Position numbers and translations under genes: made by a program. Positions 8,601-15,145 of a DNA stretch of 39,855 bases are shown in pieces. Under the pieces are notes generated by a model. The model searched no databases. It was given only the letters and a program-made list of their open reading frames with translations, and was not told the origin of the DNA. The number at the start of each line of letters is the position of its first letter. Within the stretch, counting starts at the first letter, position 1. Location: NCBI GenBank assembly GCA_947372745.1, contig CANBUY010000020.1, positions 1 to 39,855 of the forward strand. Reading direction: 5' to 3'. Origin of the DNA: Comamonadaceae bacterium. GTDB taxonomy: Bacteria > Pseudomonadota > Gammaproteobacteria > Burkholderiales > Burkholderiaceae_C.

Positions 8601-11600
8601 CATCACATCACCGCCATTTGTCATGGTTCCCAAATTGACCATGTTCCCACCAACCTGGGTATCCCCACCGATGGTGAAGACGGCGCTCGTGGTGGTGTTG
8701 CGCAGGTTGCCGCCAACGTTCAGGTGACCATCGTTCGACATGATCCCGTAATTGGTCACATCAGAAGTCACATCGCTCGAACCGGTGATGTCAAAACTTG
8801 CGCCAGCGTCGTTCACCACGCTGCCCAATACCGTCATGTTGCCACCGTTGGTCATGGTGCCCGAATTGAGCACATCCCCAGTCACAGCGCTCGAACCCGT
8901 AACAGTGAAAATTCCGCCAGCGTAGTTCGCAACGCTACCACCTACGGTCAAATCACCATGATTCGTCAGTGTGCCCAAATTGGCCACGTCCTCAGTTACA
9001 TCTGTATTGCCGTTGATCGTTATTGTCGCGCCTGATGTGCGGTTGTAGAGTGCGCCACCTACTGTCAGATCACCCCCATTGGTAATGGTCCCAGAATTTG
9101 TGACATTCCCTGCAACATCGGTAGAACCGGTGATCGCCAAGCTGGCGCCAGCGTTGTTACGCAACCTGTCACGAACCGTCAGGTCCCCCCCGTTCGTCAT
9201 GGCACCTGAATTCGTCACGTCCAAATTCACAATGCTTGAACCCGTGATATCTAAACTTGCGTTTGTGTCATTTAACAGGTAACCGCCTATGGTCAGGTCG
9301 CCACCATTTGACATAGTGCCAGCATTGGTCACATCCCCAGCAACGACTGTATTTCCGCCGATTGTGAACACGGCGCTTGTGGTGTTGTTGTGAACACTGC
9401 CGCCCACATTCAGATCACCACCGTTGTTGATTGAGCCGTAATTTGCAACCTCTCCAGCCACAATGGTATTGCCTGTGACACCCAAGCTGGCATTCAGGGC
9501 GTTCTGCAAGTAAGTCGCCACCGTCAGATTTCCGCCGTTGGTCATGTCGCCATAATTGCTTAAATTTGCACCTACAACGGTATCGCGTGTGACGTTAAGG
9601 CTGCCGCTCGCATAGTTCAAGAGCATGCCCGTGGTGGTCAAACTACCGCTTGTCATGGCGCCCAAATTGTTTGCATTGCCGCCTACAACCGTGTTGCCTG
9701 TGATGTCTAGACTGGCGCCCAAGCCGTTCGCGAGATCGCCACGGGTTCTCAAGTTGCCGTCGTTTGTCATGGCGCCAAAGTTGGAGATATTACCGGTCAC
9801 CGCTGTATTGCCGCCTATATCCAAACTTGCATTCGTATCATTGACCAGGGCACCCCCTACCGTCAAGTTGCCGTCATTGGTCATATGGCCGATATTGGTC
9901 AAATTCCTAACCACGTTTGTATTGCCCGTGACCGTGAGGGTACGACTGGCGTTGTTCACCAGGTTGCCAGTTAGGCTTAGGTTGCCAATATTCGTCAGGG
10001 TCCCTGAATTGGTAACATTCCCTGTCACCAAGATATCACCCGTCACACCAAGATTGGCACCGCTATCGTTAACCAAGTTGCGGCCTACCGTCAGATTTCC
10101 CACCTGCCCCCAGGCACCCTGGTTCAGGACATCACCAGTTCCGGTACTGATATCACCTCTGACGAAGAGCGTGCTGGCTAAGGTGTTCGTCATGGTGCTG
10201 GCCACCACCACATTACCAATTCCGATCCAGTTGCCTTGGTTACTCACATTGTTGGCTGAGAGCTGACCGAACTGTGCAACTTGTCCGTAGTTGTTGAAAT
10301 TACCGGTGATAGCAAGCTCACCATTCCAGTTGCTAAATTCTTGTGGCAAGTACTCCATCAGTGCGCGGACATTGCGCTGTCCAGTTGCATCAAGCTCGTT
10401 AACCCCCGCACCCAGGATGTACATATTGCCTGCGTTCGCCAATTGACCCAAAACAGTCAAATTCTGCGTCGTGATCAATTCCCCATTGGGAAGTACCACC
10501 ATGTTGTTCAAGGTTTCGTCATTGAACAGATGCAAGTGGCTATTGGCAAGAACGTAAGCGTTGGATGTTGTTTTGAACAAGACCCCCGCATCAGGGGCCA
10601 GGGACATCAGCGTCGGCGCGTTCGGGTCAGTCGCCTTGTAGGTGGACAGGACACCGCCTGCCACAATCAAGTCATTCAGCGCATTGTGGCCCGTCATGAA
10701 CAGGGTACCTTTGTAGGCCGATGTTGAATCGCCCACCACCAAATTACCATTCACCCAATTGCCAGAAAGCGTAGCGTTCGATTGGGCTAAGTCACCCGTG
10801 TTGTAGACCGCCACGTAGCCAATATTGTTGTTCAGGTTGACGCTATTGGTGAAGCGAACCGCACCCACCGACTGCTCTGAGCCAAAGGTCAGCACACCAT
10901 TGATTCCAGCGCCGTGGTCGTTGTTGACAAAGAAGCCATCCTGGCCCCAGACCAATTGCTGACCACGGCCGTTTTCATCGAGCCTACCGAGGTTGACCGT
11001 CACACCGTCCGTAAGGCCGGAGGCAAAACCACCCGACCCCGTCCAGGCCGTCTCAGACGGATCCATACCCGCGCGGCGTACATAATCTTCTTGCAGCAAG
11101 AAGGTTCCCACGCTCGCCAAGGACATCGTGCTGACCACGGTATTGGTGATCGGGTTGGGGGCAATAGTGCCCGAACCGTTGAAGCGCAACAAGGACGAAT
11201 CGTTTACACCGACGCCCATCAAGGCCGTCAAAGTGGCGCCTTCCAGAATGGTATGGCCCGAGTAGGTGTTGGCGCCCTCAAAAGCAACCAGACCACCGTT
11301 ACCCGAGATTGTGATGTCCGCACCTTCGCCAGCGGCGTTCATAAAGCTGCCATCGGTGGCGGCACTGTCATCAGCAATAGAACCTGTGAAGCGGATCACA
11401 CTGCCCAAACCGGGCTCCAGCGTGACATGAGAACCCTTCATCATGAACAAGTCACTACCAGCCGATGACCCAGCAGCGCCAAACTGGCTGCTGGTGCTGC
11501 CACCCGCGACATAGTTCAGATCAAATAGGGCGTTGCCCTTGATCAGGAGCGAGCCCCCTTCACGGACAAAGATGGCGCCGCCAAAACCACTACCGCCACC

Positions 11601-14138
11601 ACCATATAGGCCGTCGCCGTCAGCCCCTTGACCCGCACCGAAACCGGCCGTGCCGCTAGAGCCTGGGTCGCCAGCGGTTGCACCGCCGCCGCTGCCGTTG
11701 TTACCACCGGCACCGCCTTGACCACCGCCCGCACCAAAGCCACCACCGCCGCCGCCGCCGCCTGCGCCTCCACTACCACCATCAGCGATGGGCGTTGCAC
11801 TGTCGCCACCATTGCCACCCGCGCCGCCTGTGCCGCCACCGAAGAAGTCGGCACCACCACTGGCGCCGCCGCCATCACCACCCGAGCCACCAAGACCGGC
11901 CAGGCCCTGACCCAACTGAGCAGCCCACCATACCGTGTTGGTGATAGCGATCACCAAATCGGCAATCGCGAAAACCATCCCGATATTGGCTTTCGTCATG
12001 CCCATGGCTGCCTTAACGATGTCCGGTGGATCTGGCAGTCCCACCGCCGCGCCCGCCACCAGTGGCGGTGTGCCTGCGGCAACTACTTCGAGTGTGGCCA
12101 GTGCTGAGTCGAGCACAGCGGCCCGCATATTGGCGCTGGCAGCAATCAGGTCATAAATCAAAAATGCGTCAACCGGTTGGCCATTGCTACCGCTACCGCC
12201 ATCACCGCCGTTAAAGCCTTTTTGGTTGATCGCATCCCCTGCTGCGAGCCCGTGATTACCATCCACCCCTTCACCACTGTTGAAGAAGCTGCTCATGAAG
12301 TTGGCTGAAATACCCTTGCCGCCGTTGCGGCTTGAGTCACTAGTCGCCGCCAAGTTATTCATACTGCCGCCGCTGGTCAGGGGCGAGTAAACCTTGAAGT
12401 ATTCAACCGCTGCCGTCGGATCTACTCCGCTTGAAAGCGTCAGCCGGACTGAACCTTCCGCGTCCACGCTTATCCCGGTGATCTTCGTTCCGCTTGTGAA
12501 GGATGCCCCCTCTACTGTGCGGCCCACCAGCAGCGCAGCGATACGCGCATTGCGAGCGATGACTGATTCATTGGGTAGTCGCGTTGTGTTGAACGCCACG
12601 GAAATCGTATTGCCACTGACACTGGCCGCAGAGACTTTTAGTGCCAAGCCTATAGAGGGGTTGTAATAGTCGCCAAGTACTTGACCGGGAACTTTGGGGG
12701 TAATGGTGACTTGATTGGTGACGGCATCGACTGCCGCGACGGTACCTTCAAAAACGGCCCCACCTTCGCCTGGGACGTAGACCAACTGACCCACCGCGAA
12801 CTTGCCAGCAGCATTGGGAACCTTGATGACATTAGGGGAAACTATAGGATTTTCAACTGCTTTAAACTCAACCACGCCTTGCGCAATGGCCGCACCGCCG
12901 GCCAGGGTGAAGGTTCGTCCGTCTGACGACACACTGGCAATCGTTCCGGTTTTGGTGACGCCAGCTTCGACCCAGGTCACGGTCATACCCGGCACATAAG
13001 CCCCGAGCGTACTGGTCACCTTAACCGATGAACCACTGGCATAAAATTGAGCCGCTTGAAACACAGGTTGCTTCACAATGTCGATGGAGGTCACCAAGCC
13101 AATGCTTGGCAGATCCTTCATATCCTTATCCACGGTGATGGTCTTGACCCGGCCCTGAAGCTTGCCACCTGCATTTAATGCCGCATCGTCAGCGGCAGAA
13201 TAGAATTCAATCCCAGTCACGGTCGAAATAGAAGCGCCGTGGTTAGTCACAATTCTCGACCCGAGCATTAGCTTCCCGAGGTTTGGAATCTCGGTGACAC
13301 CCGTCGCCACAGTCAGGTTAAGCGGATCATAGGTTAATTGATAATTCAGCTCGATGGTCTTGGTCCCGGTTAATTCAAAACCACTGGTAGCCACTACAGG
13401 CACCCCACCTACCAGGGTACGGCTTGTTTTCGCCAAACTCACCACATCCGCAACACCAATCACAACGGGCGCCGCAAACTCGACATACGTGGTAGACCCG
13501 GTGGCCACCCGGCTAATTTGCGCATTGGCACCATACACATCAAAGCTGGCCAGCGAATCTTTCTTTACCAGTGACGCAGCCTCCGTCGGAATAGCAAGCT
13601 GCGAGAACGAGTACGTGCCTGCTCCTGGGTTGTAGGTAAGCGTCGCCAGCTCTGCATTCACCTGGACCGAAGTGAGATCCGAACTCTGACCCGTCACATT
13701 AAGCGTCTGATCATAAAAACGCAAGGCGGGTGCAGAACCACCAGCACCGCCCTGAACGCGGTTGCTCTTGAAGTCGGTGTTTTGCACCGTCAGCGTCGCA
13801 CCGGCATCAATGAAGAATGCCCCACCCAAGCCCGCACCACCACCAGAGCCTGCGCCCCCTGTGGTACCGAAGTTATGAACAAGACTTTGCTGCGTTAGGT
13901 CACCGACGGTAACGGCTGAACTTCCGTTAAAGCGTGAGTCGCCCGTTATCAGGTAGCCAGCACCCAGACGGCCATCCAAATCACCACTAACAACGCCGCT
14001 CAAGGCCTGCGCGGCCAGGTGGGTTGAGGCCACGGTCAACAAAGCCGCAGCAGCCATGTGTGCGGCGATCTTTTTTAACTCAAATGTGCGGCCAGTGACC
14101 GCAATCGATGACATTCTTTTCCCAGATTTCTTGCTCAT
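5682..14138 (-). CDS. Giant classical (type Va) autotransporter adhesin
   Basis: A roughly 2818-aa surface protein. The start chosen is ATG 14138, with AGGA 5 nt upstream; a GTG at 14159 would add seven residues. Residues 1-45 form a long signal peptide ending LAAQA. The passenger, in order: a Gly-rich beta-helix start (near 95-130), a beta-rich insert (about 335-590), a hydrophobic segment (about 654-748), a Gly-rich block (about 749-866), autotransporter-associated strand repeats such as ANTYSGHTILEGATL, a tandem array of 38-residue repeats (about 1309-1881), and further PATR-like repeats (NAQTFTGGLTISEGS). Residues about 2525-2818 form an outer-membrane beta-barrel (autotransporter domain). 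The chain ends LGLKYTFN, so the last residue is Asn, not the usual Phe/Trp. It heads a unit with the PPIase and sapC genes. A function in adhesion or biofilm is inferred from architecture. Confidence 0.92.
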   Translation of the reverse strand: MSKKSGKRMSSIAVTGRTFELKKIAAHMAAAALLTVASTHLAAQALSGVVSGDLDGRLGAGYLITGDSRFNGSSAVTVGDLTQQSLVHNFGTTGGAGSGGGAGLGGAFFIDAGATLTVQNTDFKSNRVQGGAGGSAPALRFYDQTLNVTGQSSDLTSVQVNAELATLTYNPGAGTYSFSQLAIPTEAASLVKKDSLASFDVYGANAQISRVATGSTTYVEFAAPVVIGVADVVSLAKTSRTLVGGVPVVATSGFELTGTKTIELNYQLTYDPLNLTVATGVTEIPNLGKLMLGSRIVTNHGASISTVTGIEFYSAADDAALNAGGKLQGRVKTITVDKDMKDLPSIGLVTSIDIVKQPVFQAAQFYASGSSVKVTSTLGAYVPGMTVTWVEAGVTKTGTIASVSSDGRTFTLAGGAAIAQGVVEFKAVENPIVSPNVIKVPNAAGKFAVGQLVYVPGEGGAVFEGTVAAVDAVTNQVTITPKVPGQVLGDYYNPSIGLALKVSAASVSGNTISVAFNTTRLPNESVIARNARIAALLVGRTVEGASFTSGTKITGISVDAEGSVRLTLSSGVDPTAAVEYFKVYSPLTSGGSMNNLAATSDSSRNGGKGISANFMSSFFNSGEGVDGNHGLAAGDAINQKGFNGGDGGSGSNGQPVDAFLIYDLIAASANMRAAVLDSALATLEVVAAGTPPLVAGAAVGLPDPPDIVKAAMGMTKANIGMVFAIADLVIAITNTVWWAAQLGQGLAGLGGSGGDGGGASGGADFFGGGTGGAGGNGGDSATPIADGGSGGAGGGGGGGGFGAGGGQGGAGGNNGSGGGATAGDPGSSGTAGFGAGQGADGDGLYGGGGSGFGGAIFVREGGSLLIKGNALFDLNYVAGGSTSSQFGAAGSSAGSDLFMMKGSHVTLEPGLGSVIRFTGSIADDSAATDGSFMNAAGEGADITISGNGGLVAFEGANTYSGHTILEGATLTALMGVGVNDSSLLRFNGSGTIAPNPITNTVVSTMSLASVGTFLLQEDYVRRAGMDPSETAWTGSGGFASGLTDGVTVNLGRLDENGRGQQLVWGQDGFFVNNDHGAGINGVLTFGSEQSVGAVRFTNSVNLNNNIGYVAVYNTGDLAQSNATLSGNWVNGNLVVGDSTSAYKGTLFMTGHNALNDLIVAGGVLSTYKATDPNAPTLMSLAPDAGVLFKTTSNAYVLANSHLHLFNDETLNNMVVLPNGELITTQNLTVLGQLANAGNMYILGAGVNELDATGQRNVRALMEYLPQEFSNWNGELAITGNFNNYGQVAQFGQLSANNVSNQGNWIGIGNVVVASTMTNTLASTLFVRGDISTGTGDVLNQGAWGQVGNLTVGRNLVNDSGANLGVTGDILVTGNVTNSGTLTNIGNLSLTGNLVNNASRTLTVTGNTNVVRNLTNIGHMTNDGNLTVGGALVNDTNASLDIGGNTAVTGNISNFGAMTNDGNLRTRGDLANGLGASLDITGNTVVGGNANNLGAMTSGSLTTTGMLLNYASGSLNVTRDTVVGANLSNYGDMTNGGNLTVATYLQNALNASLGVTGNTIVAGEVANYGSINNGGDLNVGGSVHNNTTSAVFTIGGNTVVAGDVTNAGTMSNGGDLTIGGYLLNDTNASLDITGSSIVNLDVTNSGAMTNGGDLTVRDRLRNNAGASLAITGSTDVAGNVTNSGTITNGGDLTVGGALYNRTSGATITINGNTDVTEDVANLGTLTNHGDLTVGGSVANYAGGIFTVTGSSAVTGDVLNSGTMTNGGNMTVLGSVVNDAGASFDITGSSDVTSDVTNYGIMSNDGHLNVGGNLRNTTTSAVFTIGGDTQVGGNMVNLGTMTNGGDVMVGGDLFNNTSTATLTITGDTTIGGNLTNAGLMKTANVEVGGLLTNDGFWRFGSASAVLVKADQLAGSTAGVFCLSASADASCTGGTANTVTLELLNGTQASNFDGVFTGNGSLVKTGAARLNLSNAQTFTGGLTISEGSINTTAGGTFADNLNVTVNPNGAYVIGTTDTIASLTNRGLTTVAANKSFTMTTLNNSGTINADGTRLVVNSAATNAAAGVINLNAGAGSFGTLTNTGTINVASVASLSVAGAFVQNGGTLTAVGNISTGLLSGAGGVIQLNGGATNFTINQNSNGTYSGSITGAGVVNKSGSANLTLNGAVGSFAPSALNVFGAGGVIVDGAGILGHGLSVYLDGASHGFLTLLNGDQSILGLSGAGTLNLQSNNLSLDNGGTFTGLVTGSGSVNVNSGSFTLGQGGNVTTNAGMNVTGATTNLSVVGSVNTSSVNVNNGGTLHLGNGISSGDGALFGTINSPTLDVLGGGWLTGVGTITGRTFIGDGGTLSPGNSPGVMNLVGDLVLGTGSTTNMQLEGLSGAGLAGGYDLVALTGKLGLKSGSVLNLQLSSFDFAMGQKAKLFSFAEGNVSGNFGSVTSAANANVIFNIATGSAIGLGGTSPAAFTTAISNTPNQQAIAKSLMVNSAGGVNQYYGGRLAEYLTASMAPGSLSSVKKVYDLWSPEGYTAMTDQMKTSMMNNLHELGGYSNLVDGKVISIASINRRGQDSELQNGYVSSKFVDSTVNVGFDYQTKSGQFSVVYGHGDGNFSSELMKGATSNAEKLSLGASFPIVQDDSLRATTRLMQGSFTMSGTRTSNSGTAKFDNVSGSSTVYGVGLEYVKDYGALKVNATTELLGMNQKMNGFTETGATVLDAMTVQEQTSTSTNLKADVRLGYMMSQDAQGYLKMGVNRRMNESMRNLTANVKVESTNFSVQNPGLAATQFNFGVGTTVQLNKSTTINVDATGGTGNSYNFDLGLKYTFN
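8496..10214 (-). repeat. Tandem 38-residue repeats in the autotransporter passenger (15 units)
   Basis: Fifteen diverged units of 37-39 residues (about 114 bp each) run without gaps. The consensus has the form [ND]LTVGGxLxNxxxAxLxITG followed by xTxVxGxVTNxGxMTNGG. Fourteen units fill 10097-8496 and a more diverged fifteenth occupies 10214-10098. Each unit splits naturally into three strands of 12-13 residues, the size of one beta-helix turn, so one unit probably makes about three half-turns or rungs of the stalk. Divergence between units is high, which argues against recent slippage. Confidence 0.85.
11540..11895 (-). repeat. Glycine-rich low-complexity block in the autotransporter passenger
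   Basis: About 118 codons encode mostly Gly with Ala, Ser, Asp and Asn in GGxGG runs (for example GGAGGGGGGGGFGAGGGQGG). The block links the hydrophobic segment to the next beta-helix module (GGAIFVREGGSLLIKG). Similar Gly-rich loops are common near the N-terminus of large PATR-containing autotransporters. It creates long spurious open frames on the other strand. Confidence 0.75.
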
Positions 14139-14330
14139 ATTCTTCCTACTTTTTGGCACCGATGCGCCGATGATTCAAACCAACAATAGTCAAGCCAATG
14201 ACCACCACACAAACAACCATGCCTCGGCTACCCAATAGCTAGACACGCTTATCCACCAACACTTATCCCCACACGCCAGACAAATGCGAAGTTAATTCAA
14301 GCTAATATCTCAGAAGTGTTTTCAAACAAC

Positions 14331-14345
14331 CTACAAAAACCTACA
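14331..14345 (-). promoter_or_regulatory. Putative response-regulator box C (proximal to autotransporter)
   Basis: On the minus strand it reads TGTAGGTTTTTGTAG: two TGTAG pentamers with a 10-bp period. It lies about 193 nt upstream of the autotransporter ATG. It is identical to box D over 15 bp, and over 17 bp when one flanking base on each side is counted. Confidence 0.55.
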
Positions 14346-14545
14346 TCAGCACAGCTCGGGCCTGTGTGATGGTTTTTCACCAAGTGGTGGGGTCGTCGCT
14401 TCCCGCTTATGGACGTGCGAAAGCAGCCTCGCAAATACCAACCAGGCGCAGAGCGTTTTCAGGAAAAAATAGTCCTGCAAGATTTCATCCGGCGCAACCA
14501 ATTTGATTATTTGGCCTGAAAGACCCAAGCGCCGAAAATAAACCC

Positions 14546-14560
14546 CTACAAAAACCTACA
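14546..14560 (-). promoter_or_regulatory. Putative response-regulator box D (distal to autotransporter)
   Basis: The same 15 bp as box C, TGTAGGTTTTTGTAG on the minus strand, centred 215 bp further upstream. The flank ATATGTAGGTTT is also shared with box A near the second regulator gene (12 of 12 bases). It abuts the hairpin behind the cytochrome gene. Confidence 0.5.
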
Positions 14561-14584
14561 TATCTGCATTAAGAATGCAGATAT
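14560..14584 (-). terminator. Hairpin downstream of the cytochrome c' gene
   Basis: Perfect 11-bp arms (ATATCTGCATT / AATGCAGATAT) surround a 3-nt loop. Read on the minus strand it lies 28 nt after the cytochrome stop and is followed by GTAGG and five T residues. It could end the glnE-cytochrome transcript, although the T-tract is displaced by 5 nt and overlaps box D. Confidence 0.5.
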
Positions 14585-14612
14585 CAAATGCTTAGGCCTT
14601 GCGCCCTTGCCT

Positions 14613-15083
14613 TCAGCTACCCGTGTCGTTGCGAAATTGGGTGTGGCAGCTTTTGCAGCTTTTTTGAACGTCGTTGACACTGCGCTTGATCAGGCCTAGG
14701 TCACTACCTTGGGCGGCGGCAAGGAGTTGGTTGACGCGGGATAGATAGTCGTCTTGAGCGGCTTTGAACTCAGCTGCTTGCAGCCAGACTTCGGGCTTGG
14801 CGTGGGTAGGTGGGTAGTTGCTGTCTGCCGTAAAAAGGGGCCAGGGCTGGGTGGCCAGTTTTTGAAGCGCCAGTGCGCTTTCGTTGAATTCACGCGCGTT
14901 GTAGTCTTTGCGGTCGCGCGCCACCAAACCCATCGGCTCCAGCGTACGGGTGAATTGCTTGAAGATGGTGCGCCGTTGGGTCACCCATTGTTCGGGGTGC
15001 GTGTCTTTGGGCTCGCCATTGCAGGCGCTCAGGACTAGGCCAGCAAAAACGGCGATGAGTGCGGCATTAAGAAATTTTTTCAT
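14613..15083 (-). CDS. Cytochrome c'-type (class II) c-type cytochrome, predicted lipoprotein
   Basis: A 156-aa exported haem protein. The N-terminus has a lipoprotein signal with lipobox LSAC (Cys21). The haem-binding motif CKSCH lies at the very C-terminus (Cys143, Cys146, His147), preceded by long helices, which is the arrangement of the four-helix-bundle class II cytochromes. The usual monohaem c' is soluble, so the lipid anchor is a small departure. Cytochromes of this class bind NO or take part in periplasmic electron transfer; which applies here is unknown. It lies 62 bp behind glnE on the same strand, with a palindrome in the gap. Confidence 0.85.
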   Translation of the reverse strand: MKKFLNAALIAVFAGLVLSACNGEPKDTHPEQWVTQRRTIFKQFTRTLEPMGLVARDRKDYNAREFNESALALQKLATQPWPLFTADSNYPPTHAKPEVWLQAAEFKAAQDDYLSRVNQLLAAAQGSDLGLIKRSVNDVQKSCKSCHTQFRNDTGS

Positions 15084-15112
15084 CCCCCATTATTGAGGCA
15101 GGCCACCAAGGT

Positions 15113-15124
15113 ACCCCTAGGGGT
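15113..15124. promoter_or_regulatory. 12-bp perfect palindrome before the cytochrome c' gene
   Basis: ACCCCTAGGGGT lies in the 62-bp gap between the glnE stop and the cytochrome start, 30 nt upstream of the latter. It could be an operator, or a short stem in the glnE-cytochrome mRNA. No known regulator consensus was matched. Confidence 0.3.
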
Positions 15125-15145
15125 GATAAAACTTGACTACTTCCC

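Larger units (their letters stand above)
14139..14612 (-). promoter_or_regulatory. 474-bp regulatory region upstream of the giant autotransporter
   Basis: No convincing gene lies here. The region holds two identical regulator-box candidates (14331-14345 and 14546-14560), a perfect hairpin (14560-14584), and a GC-richer middle segment between the boxes. Downstream of the proximal box, on the minus strand, TTGTTT and a TATTAG hexamer 16 bp apart could form a weak sigma-70 promoter overlapping the box edge; this is tentative. The leader between that point and the start codon would be about 170 nt. Confidence 0.5.

Noticed and set aside
8496..10214. Regular DNA repeat that might suggest a CRISPR array
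   Set aside because: The period is 114 bp, the units are diverged and continuously coding, and no short conserved repeat with unique spacers exists.
7245..10727. Several long plus-strand open frames (for example 8412-9035 and 9625-10266)
   Set aside because: They lie antisense to the repetitive autotransporter gene, mirror its 114-bp repeat period, and have no ribosome sites or recognisable domains. They are artefacts of repeat composition.
11543..12214. Open frames on both strands rich in Ala/Val/Thr or Arg/His
   Set aside because: They are alternative readings of the Gly-codon-rich block of the autotransporter; the GGN bias keeps other frames open.
14346..14528. 60-codon minus-strand frame between boxes C and D
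   Set aside because: It begins at TTG without a Shine-Dalgarno, has no coherent pattern, and sits in the promoter region. It could be a gene relic but I cannot support it.
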